Source: Prolixibacteraceae bacterium
GTDB taxonomy: Bacteria > Bacteroidota > Bacteroidia > Bacteroidales > Prolixibacteraceae
Direction of reading: 5' to 3'
Length of the DNA: 60,097 nucleotides
Assembly: GCA_028282195.1 (NCBI GenBank)
Contig: JANQII010000315.1
Location: 1 to 60,097, forward strand
Program-made: the position numbers and the translations under genes
The notes under the pieces: generated by a model
Told to the model about the DNA's origin: nothing
What the model saw: the letters and a program-made list of their open reading frames with translations, nothing else
Database searches by the model: none
In this document: in pieces, positions 25,611 to 34,205 of the stretch
Position numbering within the stretch: position 1 is the stretch's first letter
Layout: each line of letters opens with the position of its first letter

Positions 25611-27008
25611 ATGAAAGTATATAGCATCGGCATTGGTCCGGGAAACGGAGAATATTTAACACCTCAGGCTAAACAGGCAATTAATGAGGCGGAGGTTCTT
25701 GTTGGATACGGTCCTTATTTCAATTATATTGAAGAATTGGTTGGAAGCAAAGAAACCATCAGTACTGGAATGAAAAAGGAGCGTGAGCGCGCAGAAGCTG
25801 CTATCCAGAAAGCTGAAAACGGGCAAACTGTTGCTGTAATTAGTAGTGGCGATTCAGGTGTTTATGGAATGGCTCCGCTTCTTTTGGAAATGAAAGAAGA
25901 AAAGAATAGTGAAGTAGAAATCGAAGTAATACCTGGTATCAGTGCTATGTTTGCTGCTGCTGCAAAACTAGGCGCCCCGCTTGGTCATGATTTTTGCTCC
26001 ATTTCTTTATCCGATTTGCTAACCCCCTGGGAGAAAATTGAAAAAAGAATTGTTGCTGCCGCCGAAGCTGATTTTGTAACTGCTGTTTACAATCCGCTTA
26101 GCAAAGGTCGGTTTTGGCAACTAATGCAGTTAAAGGATATTTTTCTGAAGACCCGATCTGCTGAAACACCAGTTGGAATTCTCCGAAATGTTGGAAGGTC
26201 AGATGAAACAATGAAGATAGTTCAGCTTGCAAAGCTTGACGCTTCCATGGTTGATATGTTTACTGTATTGATTATTGGAAACAGCCAAAGCCGGATAGTT
26301 GGTAAAAATATGCTTACACCCAGAGGATATTACAATACCAAAGATGAATCTGAAGATAAAATTGGGCGTAAAATCATGAACGAAAGTTTCCGGACAATTC
26401 TTTCAGAAATAGACGTGAATAATGCTCCGCTTGATCATACTTGGGTTGCACTGCATTGCATTCATACTACCGCCGACTTTTCAATTCGGGAAATACTGGA
26501 ACTTCGTAATGATGTAGTCCCTGAATTATATCAGCAATTATATTCTGAAAATCCTCCGGCAATTATTACTGATGTGTCAATGGTAACACGCGGTATTCGT
26601 AAAGGAATTGCTGAAAAATTAGGATTAACAATTAAATGTTATCTGGATGATGATCGTGTTATAGAAATGGCAGAACGACTAAATATTACCCGAACGCAAG
26701 CGGGAATTAGATTGGCTGTTGAAGAATATCCAAACGCGATTTATGCTTTTGGAAATGCACCAACCGCTTTAATTGAATTGGTGAAATTAATGCGAAATGA
26801 AAAAGCTGATCCAGCCGGGGTAATTGCTGCACCTGTTGGTTTTGTGAATGTACGGGAAAGTAAGTGGCAGTTAAAACATGGTTGTCCGGATACACCTGCT
26901 GTTATTATTGACGGAAGAAAAGGAGGGAGCAATGTTGCAGCAACCATCATTAATGCCATTTTGAGTTGGGGAGAAGCTTCTGAAATGCGCCCGGGTGAAG
27001 GCCTGTAA
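25611..27008 (+). CDS. cbiHC: Fused CbiH-CbiC: C17-methyltransferase and precorrin-8 methylmutase
   Basis: 465 residues. Residues 1 to about 245 form the CbiH/CobJ methylase (SIGIGPGNGEYLTPQAKQAI, ISSGDSGVYGMA, VIPGISAMFAAAAKLGAPLG), which contracts the ring and methylates C17. Residues ~262-465 form CbiC/CobH, with the catalytic His in CIHTTADFSI (H285) and GVIAAPVGFVN plus GGSNVAATIINAIL. Both are normally separate genes. It is the last cobalamin gene before the defence island. Confidence 0.92.
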   Translation: MKVYSIGIGPGNGEYLTPQAKQAINEAEVLVGYGPYFNYIEELVGSKETISTGMKKERERAEAAIQKAENGQTVAVISSGDSGVYGMAPLLLEMKEEKNSEVEIEVIPGISAMFAAAAKLGAPLGHDFCSISLSDLLTPWEKIEKRIVAAAEADFVTAVYNPLSKGRFWQLMQLKDIFLKTRSAETPVGILRNVGRSDETMKIVQLAKLDASMVDMFTVLIIGNSQSRIVGKNMLTPRGYYNTKDESEDKIGRKIMNESFRTILSEIDVNNAPLDHTWVALHCIHTTADFSIREILELRNDVVPELYQQLYSENPPAIITDVSMVTRGIRKGIAEKLGLTIKCYLDDDRVIEMAERLNITRTQAGIRLAVEEYPNAIYAFGNAPTALIELVKLMRNEKADPAGVIAAPVGFVNVRESKWQLKHGCPDTPAVIIDGRKGGSNVAATIINAILSWGEASEMRPGEGL

Positions 27009-27246
27009 GAGAAAGTTAGCTGAAGTCCAATGGGATTAAGATGTTGCTCGCAGTTTTTAAGGTTTACTTTAAAGAACTTCGTTATATGCCAGCTTAAAAA
27101 GAAACCAGGTCAAATAAATTTTACCGCAATTAAAGAGAGAAAAAACATAAATGCCAACGCACACTTTTGTGCAAATTGACAGATTCGAACTAAATTGAAA
27201 ATAGTATTTTAGTAAATTAAATTTACAGACTGAGAAAAACCAAAAT

Positions 27247-30200
27247 ATGAGCTTGTTTCAAAAATCGGTAGAGAAAAAGTATTTAAACGACCTTGACTCT
27301 GAATTAATTGATAAAAAATACGCTGATTTTTTAAATCATTTTGGTAATTCAGAGATTCAGGAAAACATACGAAATTCAAAAGAAGAACAATACCAGGGAG
27401 AATTTTTGATTGATTTATTTGTAAATATTTTAGGTTACACTAAAAATCCGACACCAAACTTTAACCTGACAACCGAATTTAAAAACATAACCAACAGCAA
27501 AAAAGCCGATGGCGCAATACTTGCCTGGACAGCCGAGCATGCTCGGCTGCAACAGGCAAACCCTAAACTGCAAAAAGGGGAGCATGCTCCCCGTAATGTT
27601 GTCGCAGTAATTGAATTAAAAGGAACCGATACTACTGATTTAGATAAAATTGAAACTCAGGCGTTCGGTTATAAAAATCATCACCCAAAATGTAAATATG
27701 TAATTACCTCAAATTTTGAGAAACTCCGGTTTTATATTCAAAATGCGGTTGACCACATTGATTTTGATTTATTCAACCTCTCGCGGGAACAGTTTTCATT
27801 GCTTTGGCTTTGTTTGGCAAAAGATAACTTATTAAACGATTTACCTTTAAAAATCAAGGAATCATCGGTTTTGCAGGAGGAAAACATCACTAAGAAATTA
27901 TATGCCGATTATTCAAAGTTTCGTGAGGCGATTTACAATAACCTTGTAAAAAACAATCCCGGGACCGACAAACTTCTGCTTTTCAAAAAAACACAAAAAC
28001 TGCTCGACCGTTTTCTGTTTATCTTTTTTGCCGAGGACAGGTTGTTGCTCCCACCCAATTCAATCAGTGAAATTGTAAAACAGTGGACAAATTTAAAAGA
28101 CGAGTACGACGAATATTTTCCATTGTACTCGCGGTTTAAAAAGTATTTCGGGTACATGAACACCGGGTTCAAAGGCAAGAAGTACGACATTTACGCTTAC
28201 AACGGTGGACTTTTTAAACCTGATGAAATTCTGGACAATATTAGGATTGATGATAATATTTTGCACGAACACACGCTGCGCTTAAGCAAATACGATTTTG
28301 AAACCGATGTTGACGTAAACATCCTTGGGCATATTTTTGAACACTCGCTGGGTGAAATTGAAAACGTGCAAGCCGAAATAGCCAATAGTGCACGGGAGCA
28401 CGCCAGGACGCAGAAGCATGCTTCTGCGCACTCAGGCAGCACTCAGGCAGAAAAAGGGGAGCATGCTCCCCGAATATCGAAACGCAAAAAAGACGGAATC
28501 TTTTACACCCCAAAATACATTACCAAATACATTGTTGAAAATACGGTTGGAAAACTCTGCGAAGAAAAAAGGGATGAATTTGGAATTATTGACGAAGAAT
28601 ATGCAAGGGGCAGGAAAAACCGGAAAAAGGAGATTGTCCGCACCCTTGGCAAAAAACTGGACGATTACCGAAACTGGCTTTTAAGTTTAACCATTCTCGA
28701 CCCTGCTTGTGGTTCGGGGGCTTTTTTAAACCAGTCACTTGAATTTTTAATAGAAGAACATAAAAAAATTGATGAACTCCGTGCCCAACTTTTTGGCGGT
28801 GCCATTATTTTCTCCGACATTACCACCGATATTTTGGAGAAAAATATTTACGGCGTTGACTTGAATGAAGAATCGGTTGAAATTGCCAAACTTTCGCTTT
28901 GGCTACGAACCGCACAAAAGGGAAGAAAACTAAACACGCTCAGCAACAATATTAAATGCGGAAACTCATTGATTGATGACCCCAATGTTGCAGGCGATAA
29001 AGCTTTTAATTGGCAAAAGGAATTTCCAAATATTTTCAAAAAGAAAATTAAAAAAGCCTGGCATGTAACAACATCAACCCACAATTCGCGTTATTCGCAA
29101 CGCATGTTCGACAACTATGTGAAAAAAGGCAAACCTGTTTGGTTATCGGAAAAAGAAGAAGTAATTGTAACCGAAACCATTGCAGGAATTGTCAAAAAGG
29201 ACAAACTAAACATGGTTGCCTATAACATTTGTGGCGATCATGCCCATTTTATAGTTGCCTGCACCGAAGAAGAATTACCGAAAATAGTCCAAAAGCTAAA
29301 GGCAATGTCGGCACGGGCGTGCAATATTGCTATGGGGCGCACAATACCAGGGACAGAGCAAGGGGAGCATGCTCCCCGAAAAGAATCAGGGGAAAGTCCT
29401 GGTACGCCGGAGCATGCTCCGGCGTACTCTGAGGAAAGAGGAAAGCATGCTCCCCAAAGAGGAAAAACGCAACACCACCTGTGGGCAAGCAAATTCGACC
29501 ACAAAGAAATAACAAGTAATGAACAACTTGATAACACCATTGCCTATATACAAAACAACCGGAAAAAACACGAGTTGTCCGACAACAAAACAGTTCAAAA
29601 CCTAACGGAAGAAATGTGTATTTCCCGCGCTCATGCTTTCCGCACCGAATATTCCGGTGGCTTCGATGTGGTGATTGGGAATCCGCCGTATGTTCATCTG
29701 GAAAAAATAAAAGAGACATCGCTTGCACTTAAAAATGCTGGTTACGAAACTTTCCATAGTCAAGGCGATATTTATTGTGTGTTTGTTGAAAAGGGAATCA
29801 ACCTGCTAAAATCCAACGGATTAATTTCGTACATTATGCCCAATAAATGGTTGCAGGCGGGCTACGGGAAACCATTGCGCAAGTATTTCCTGAAATACAA
29901 AATGTTTGAATTGATTGATTTTGGCGATATTCAAGTTTTTGATGGCGCAACAACTTATCCCTGTATTTTCACTTCACAAAAAGCAGAATCGCAAAAAGAA
30001 ATCTCCGTTTCGGTTTTAAAAGAATCCAACTCAACTGACTTTAAAACAAACGTACTGGATACCGCAGAGTTTTTTGAGAGCAGCTCCTTTAGTGGCGAAA
30101 CCTGGGTAATCTCATCACAAAAAGAACAGGCTTTTCTGGAAAGACTGAAAATAAAATTTACCAAACTTTCTGATTTTATAAATGGCAATGCTTACTATGG

Positions 30201-31137
30201 AATTAAATCGGGCTTAACTGAAGCTTTTATAATTGATGAAGAAACTAAACAAAGTATTGTTAAAAGCAACAATAATGCAGAAGAAATATTAAAGCCTGTA
30301 CTACAGGGAAGAGATATGATTCCATGGCGTACTTGTCAAAGTAGTTCATATCTAATTGGAACGTTTCCTGCCTTGGAGTTAGAAATCGATAATTACCCTT
30401 CTATAAAAGATTATTTATTAAGTTTTGGACATGAACGTTTAGAACAAACAGGCAGAAAAGGTAGTCGCAAAAAAACGGGTAATAAATGGTTTGAAACACA
30501 AGACACAATAGCTTATCATGATGAGTTCACAAAACCAAAAATAATGTATCAGGTTTTTCAGGTAAAACCCTGTTTTATTTACGATGAACAAGGATTATTC
30601 TGTAATAACTCGATTTGGTTTATTCCAACTGAAAACAAATCACTGCTTGGAGTTTTAAACTCAAAAATGGGTTGGTGGCTGATTACAAAATATTGTACTC
30701 AAATACAGAACGGCTGCCAGTTAATCTGGAAATATTTTGGGCAAATTCCGATTCCCGAACTTAACTCGCACGAATTAACCGCTTTGGTTGAAAAAATGCT
30801 TTCGCTTACAAAAAATCAGCAAACGCTAACTTCGAAATTCATCAAGTATTTAATATCCCAATTTGCCATTGAAAAACTAAGTCGCAAATTAGAGAACTGG
30901 CACGAAATTGAATTCTCCGATTTCATAAAAGAATTAAACAAAGCGATTAAAAATTCAGGTGGAGAAAAACTCTCAAAATCAGACAAAATAGATTGGATGG
31001 AAGTTTTTGAGAACAAAAAACCGGAGCTTGAATCCATCAAATCCGAAATCGAGAAAACCGACAAAGAAATAGACCAAATGGTTTACAAATTGTATGGTTT
31101 GAGTAAAGAAGAAATTGAAATTGTGGAGGGAAGCTAA
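27247..31137 (+). CDS. Type IIG restriction-modification enzyme with nested HUH (Y1/RAYT-like) domain
   Basis: 1296 residues. N-terminal PD-(D/E)xK nuclease: D88 (KADGAI) and E123-L-K125 (AVIELKG). A helical region follows, then the Eco57I-type N6-adenine methylase with motif I DPACGSGAF (D485) and motif IV NPPY (N812). Between F597 (FNWQKEFPNIF) and GGFDVVIGNPPY about 200 residues are inserted that look like a Y1/REP-associated transposase: WHVTTSTHNSRY, H665-A-H667-F and candidate Y767 in AYIQNNRKKHEL. The C-terminal part is a TaqI-like specificity domain. Seven AGCATGCT palindromes are read in frame (GEHAPR peptides). The gene is coupled to the SIR2-like gene by TAATG. It lies within the cobalamin operon. 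Confidence 0.85.
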   Translation: MSLFQKSVEKKYLNDLDSELIDKKYADFLNHFGNSEIQENIRNSKEEQYQGEFLIDLFVNILGYTKNPTPNFNLTTEFKNITNSKKADGAILAWTAEHARLQQANPKLQKGEHAPRNVVAVIELKGTDTTDLDKIETQAFGYKNHHPKCKYVITSNFEKLRFYIQNAVDHIDFDLFNLSREQFSLLWLCLAKDNLLNDLPLKIKESSVLQEENITKKLYADYSKFREAIYNNLVKNNPGTDKLLLFKKTQKLLDRFLFIFFAEDRLLLPPNSISEIVKQWTNLKDEYDEYFPLYSRFKKYFGYMNTGFKGKKYDIYAYNGGLFKPDEILDNIRIDDNILHEHTLRLSKYDFETDVDVNILGHIFEHSLGEIENVQAEIANSAREHARTQKHASAHSGSTQAEKGEHAPRISKRKKDGIFYTPKYITKYIVENTVGKLCEEKRDEFGIIDEEYARGRKNRKKEIVRTLGKKLDDYRNWLLSLTILDPACGSGAFLNQSLEFLIEEHKKIDELRAQLFGGAIIFSDITTDILEKNIYGVDLNEESVEIAKLSLWLRTAQKGRKLNTLSNNIKCGNSLIDDPNVAGDKAFNWQKEFPNIFKKKIKKAWHVTTSTHNSRYSQRMFDNYVKKGKPVWLSEKEEVIVTETIAGIVKKDKLNMVAYNICGDHAHFIVACTEEELPKIVQKLKAMSARACNIAMGRTIPGTEQGEHAPRKESGESPGTPEHAPAYSEERGKHAPQRGKTQHHLWASKFDHKEITSNEQLDNTIAYIQNNRKKHELSDNKTVQNLTEEMCISRAHAFRTEYSGGFDVVIGNPPYVHLEKIKETSLALKNAGYETFHSQGDIYCVFVEKGINLLKSNGLISYIMPNKWLQAGYGKPLRKYFLKYKMFELIDFGDIQVFDGATTYPCIFTSQKAESQKEISVSVLKESNSTDFKTNVLDTAEFFESSSFSGETWVISSQKEQAFLERLKIKFTKLSDFINGNAYYGIKSGLTEAFIIDEETKQSIVKSNNNAEEILKPVLQGRDMIPWRTCQSSSYLIGTFPALELEIDNYPSIKDYLLSFGHERLEQTGRKGSRKKTGNKWFETQDTIAYHDEFTKPKIMYQVFQVKPCFIYDEQGLFCNNSIWFIPTENKSLLGVLNSKMGWWLITKYCTQIQNGCQLIWKYFGQIPIPELNSHELTALVEKMLSLTKNQQTLTSKFIKYLISQFAIEKLSRKLENWHEIEFSDFIKELNKAIKNSGGEKLSKSDKIDWMEVFENKKPELESIKSEIEKTDKEIDQMVYKLYGLSKEEIEIVEGS
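27531..27592. repeat. Palindrome pair 1 in the restriction gene
   Basis: An 18-bp palindrome at 27531-27548 (AGCCGAGCATGCTCGGCT) and a 16-bp one at 27577-27592 (GGGGAGCATGCTCCCC), centres 45 bp apart. They fall between the catalytic D88 and E123 codons, adding a loop of about 25 residues in frame. Confidence 0.85.
28409..28471. repeat. Palindrome pair 2 in the restriction gene
   Basis: A 20-bp palindrome at 28409-28428 and GGGGAGCATGCTCCCC at 28456-28471, centres 45 bp apart, in frame just before the conserved KRKKDGIFYTP segment of the methylase. The spacer contains two copies of CTCAGGCAG. Confidence 0.85.
29362..29455. repeat. Palindrome cluster 3, inside the HUH domain
   Basis: GGGGAGCATGCTCCCC at 29362-29377, a 26-bp perfect palindrome at 29402-29427 (arms start GTACGCCGG), centres 45 bp apart, and an imperfect copy at 29440-29455. 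All are in frame and lie between the H-A-H motif and the candidate Tyr of the HUH domain. Confidence 0.85.
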
Positions 31138-32441
31138 TGGATAAACCGAGTGAATTATTTTTATTTGGTGCGGGTGCTGTAATAGATTGGGGAGCTCCAC
31201 CTACCCCTAAAATAACCGAAACTATTAGAAAGTCAGGTTTTAAAATCAAAGGCACTGACAAAACAATAACTGAATTCATTTATCAAAGATTCATTGAATG
31301 TGGTTATCAAGACTATGAAATTAACTTTGAAACAATTATTAATGTTATTGAGGAACTAGTTATTTATCACTCAGGCTTTAATAGTGAAACGCAAACCCCC
31401 TCTTTATTGAAAGCCTTTTTAGAGGAACGAGATTTATCTGAGATATATAACTTCTCAACAATAGGAGGAATCGGTGAATTAAATCATGGCTTTCAGCTTC
31501 AAATTCCCAAAGGTGTAGATTATCCCTATTCAGGTTATGCATTTTGGAAAGAAAAACCTAATCAGTTTTTTCTTCAACATTTAATAAACCAGTTATTGTC
31601 TAAAATTAGCAACATCGTATCTGAATATTCTTGGGATACAGATGGTCATTCAGTAATTGATAAAGATAGTGAGGTTAGTCTGAATTTTAGGCAATGGATG
31701 AAAGCTTTGGCTAAAAGTAATATATTAAGGCTTTATACATTAAACTATGATTGTCTTTTCAAATGCTTGTTAGAAAAAGAAGAAATTGAATGTTTTGATG
31801 GTTTCTTAAATCACTCATCAAATGATTATCATTACCGTCCAGATATTCTTCGAATTTTGTCTGATACTTCTTCAAATATCCATTACAGTTTACATGGTTC
31901 TGTATATTGGGATGTAATAGGCCTGGATAAAGACAGTTTACCAAATCCTGAAATAGTAAAAACATTAGTTATTGGTTCTCATGTTAATAATACGCCTGCT
32001 TCCATTCAGGCAGAAAAAGGAAAAACTATTCAAGTAACAAACATAATTACTGGTTATCAAAAAACTCAAAAATCCTCATTAACCCCTTATAAACAGCTCC
32101 AATCTGCATTCGATAAAGATTGCTATTTATCAAAAATGATTACAATAGTAGGATATTCATTTAATGATGAACACATTAACGAATCTTTAAAAACTGCATT
32201 ACGTTACAATAAAGATGTTTCAGTTGAGATTGTTGACCCCGCTTTTATTCAAAATGAAATGGATTATATTTTTGCATTAAATATATTTCCATTTATTGGC
32301 AGCAATAATATGAATCCTAAAAAGGTTGCCGAGAATGAATTTCACTACTATGAGGGAAAACTAAAAGTTTTCACATTAACTTTTGCGCAATATTTAAAAC
32401 TAAAGTGTCATGAAAACAATAAACATGAACCCATCAAATAA
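31137..32441 (+). CDS. SIR2-like (NADase-type) defence protein
   Basis: 434 residues. LFLFGAGAVIDWGAPPTP near the N-terminus is the SIR2 nucleotide-binding loop; TLNYDCLFKCLL, YSLHGSVYW and ITIVGYSFNDEHI follow in family order. SIR2-like domains in phage defence (Thoeris, DSR, SIR2-associated systems) hydrolyse NAD+; this role is inferred. The start overlaps the restriction gene's stop (TAATG), so the two are made together. A fragment of the repeat seen in that gene lies at 31994-32020. Confidence 0.82.
   Translation: MDKPSELFLFGAGAVIDWGAPPTPKITETIRKSGFKIKGTDKTITEFIYQRFIECGYQDYEINFETIINVIEELVIYHSGFNSETQTPSLLKAFLEERDLSEIYNFSTIGGIGELNHGFQLQIPKGVDYPYSGYAFWKEKPNQFFLQHLINQLLSKISNIVSEYSWDTDGHSVIDKDSEVSLNFRQWMKALAKSNILRLYTLNYDCLFKCLLEKEEIECFDGFLNHSSNDYHYRPDILRILSDTSSNIHYSLHGSVYWDVIGLDKDSLPNPEIVKTLVIGSHVNNTPASIQAEKGKTIQVTNIITGYQKTQKSSLTPYKQLQSAFDKDCYLSKMITIVGYSFNDEHINESLKTALRYNKDVSVEIVDPAFIQNEMDYIFALNIFPFIGSNNMNPKKVAENEFHYYEGKLKVFTLTFAQYLKLKCHENNKHEPIK
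31994..32020. repeat. Repeat fragment in the SIR2-like gene
   Basis: GCCTG/CAGGC arms flank an 8-nt loop, followed by AGAAAAAGG. The 14-mer CAGGCAGAAAAAGG is shared with the spacer before the palindrome at 28456. It encodes the in-frame insertion ASIQAEKGK. Confidence 0.5.
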
Positions 32442-32889
32442 CTATCACAAACTGATTTCCAAAATATCGGTAACATATACCGAAGGAAAAGAGAAAGCAG
32501 CAGCAGCAGTTAATCAGCATATAACAGAAACTTACTGGAAAGTTGGCGAACATATTGTTGAGTTTGAGCAAGATGGAAAACAGAGAGCCGAATACGGTAG
32601 CGGCTTATTAGAACGTTTATCGAAAGACCTTTCAATACTCCACAGTAAAGGATTTAGTGTGAGTAATATTCAAAGAATGAGGCATTTGTATGACGAATAT
32701 CCAATTTATGCGACACTGTCGCACAAATTGAGTTGGTCACATTATGTTGAGCTTTTCCAGACAACTAAACAAAATATCAGTTTGCACATAAAAAACATTT
32801 TTGAGGAAGGTGAATTGCAGGAAAATTCAACTGTCAAGGATTACTTGACAGTTCAAACCGAGGGCAAAGGTGAGGTTCAGCGTTTTTAG
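32410..32889 (+). pseudogene. Chimeric remnant: DUF1016 N-domain joined to a RhuM fragment
   Basis: 159 residues. The first ~115 match the N-terminal helical domain of DUF1016/YhcG (ITETYWKVGEHIVEFEQDGK, AEYGSGLLERLSKDL, LSWSHYVEL). From there the sequence switches to an internal piece of the RhuM family (ELFQTTKQNISLHIKNIFEE, then STVKDYLTVQTEGKGEVQR) and stops. The nuclease domain of YhcG and most of RhuM are absent. The join is at the shared ELFQ-like stretch. The start overlaps the SIR2-like gene; ATG at 32425 is an alternative. Confidence 0.75.
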
Positions 32890-33017
32890 CCCGCATCAAA
32901 ATTGTACCGGTTTGAAAAATGAATTGCACGTTATCGGCAACAAAACTTACACCACCGGTAAATACTTTGTCTATCGATAGGCAGGCGTCCGACAATTGAA
33001 AACTAAAAAACAAAAGA

Positions 33018-34205
33018 ATGAAAATAACAATAATCGGAATATCTGATCGGATTCCTGAATTTACAAGAAAGGAACATGCAATAATTCAATCGGTAAAACG
33101 ATTTGCGGGGGGAAATCGTCATCATGAACTTGTTGGTGATTTTCTTCCGGAGGGTTATAGATGGCAAACTATTGAAGTTCCCTTAAATAAACTTTATCAG
33201 GCAATTGACGAATCAAAAAAGGATTGGGTGGTCTTTGCTTCCGGTGATCCGTTATTTTATGGCATTGGAATTACATTGAAACGAGAACTTCCTTTAGCAC
33301 AAATTGAAATTTTACCAGATTTTAATTCCTTGCAATTATTAGCGCATCGGTTTCAGTTGCCTTACGGTGAATTTCAGACTATATCGCTTACCGGCCGTTC
33401 ATGGGAGCAGTTTGATAAAGCGTTAATTCAGGGAGTCTGCAAAATGGGAATTCTAACAGACAAGAAGAATACCCCTGCATCAATCGCAAAACGTATGTTG
33501 GATTACGGATATTCTAATTATCAAATGTATTATGGGGAACGCTTGGGAGGAGAGAACGAACGATTCCTGAAACTTACATTGGAAGAAGCTTTGGTGCTGG
33601 ATTTTAAACATCCCAATTGTTTCTATTTAGAGAAGACTGACAACGCAATACCTAAAAAGGGAATTCCCGAAAATGAATTCAAGCCACTTGATGGTCGTCC
33701 AAAGATGATAACCAAGATGCCTGTTCGCTTAGCAACCCTGGCTTATATGGAATTACACGGCAAAAAAGTATTTTGGGATGTTGGCGCTTGTACAGGAAGT
33801 ATTTCCATTGAGGCAAAATTAAATCACCCGCATCTGCAAATTAGCGCTTTTGAAAAACGAAAAGAATCTGAATCGCTCATTATTCAAAATGCTCAAAAGT
33901 TTCAAACTCCTGGAATTGAGTTGTTCATTGGTGATTATCTGGAATTAGATAAAGAAGGAATGCCAAAGCCCGATGCTGTATTTTTAGGTGGCTATGGAGG
34001 AAAGATGGAGGAAATACTTGATGATTTAAGTTATCGAATGGAGCAGAATGCTGTTTTAGCTTTTAACTCTGTTAGTTCCGAAAGTCGCACCCGATTTTGC
34101 TCGTGGTGTTCAGCTAATAATTTCACAATCACAGTACAGCAAGTTATAGCTGTTGAGGAGTTTAATCCAATTATCATTTTGGTTGCAAAACGAAAAACGA
34201 TATGA
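33018..34205 (+). CDS. cbiET: Fused CbiE-CbiT (precorrin-6Y/cobalt-precorrin-7 methylase-decarboxylase)
   Basis: 395 residues. The CbiE half (1 to ~195) begins ITIIGISDRIPEF and has VVFASGDPLFYGIG; the CbiT half (~225-395) has the SAM site VFWDVGACTGSISIEAKL. It corresponds to CobL and methylates C5 and C15 with decarboxylation. It resumes the cobalamin operon after the defence island, 128 bases past the chimeric remnant, and overlaps cbiGF by 4 bases. Confidence 0.92.
   Translation: MKITIIGISDRIPEFTRKEHAIIQSVKRFAGGNRHHELVGDFLPEGYRWQTIEVPLNKLYQAIDESKKDWVVFASGDPLFYGIGITLKRELPLAQIEILPDFNSLQLLAHRFQLPYGEFQTISLTGRSWEQFDKALIQGVCKMGILTDKKNTPASIAKRMLDYGYSNYQMYYGERLGGENERFLKLTLEEALVLDFKHPNCFYLEKTDNAIPKKGIPENEFKPLDGRPKMITKMPVRLATLAYMELHGKKVFWDVGACTGSISIEAKLNHPHLQISAFEKRKESESLIIQNAQKFQTPGIELFIGDYLELDKEGMPKPDAVFLGGYGGKMEEILDDLSYRMEQNAVLAFNSVSSESRTRFCSWCSANNFTITVQQVIAVEEFNPIIILVAKRKTI

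Noticed and set aside
27531-29455. CRISPR-like array
   Set aside because: The palindromes are few, vary in length, are read in frame in a gene and lack regular spacers of similar length throughout.
32920-32945. GTTATCGGC-like sequence near the right border of the defence island, as a possible integron attC core
   Set aside because: It does not fit the core-site consensus and no paired site or fold typical of attC is visible.
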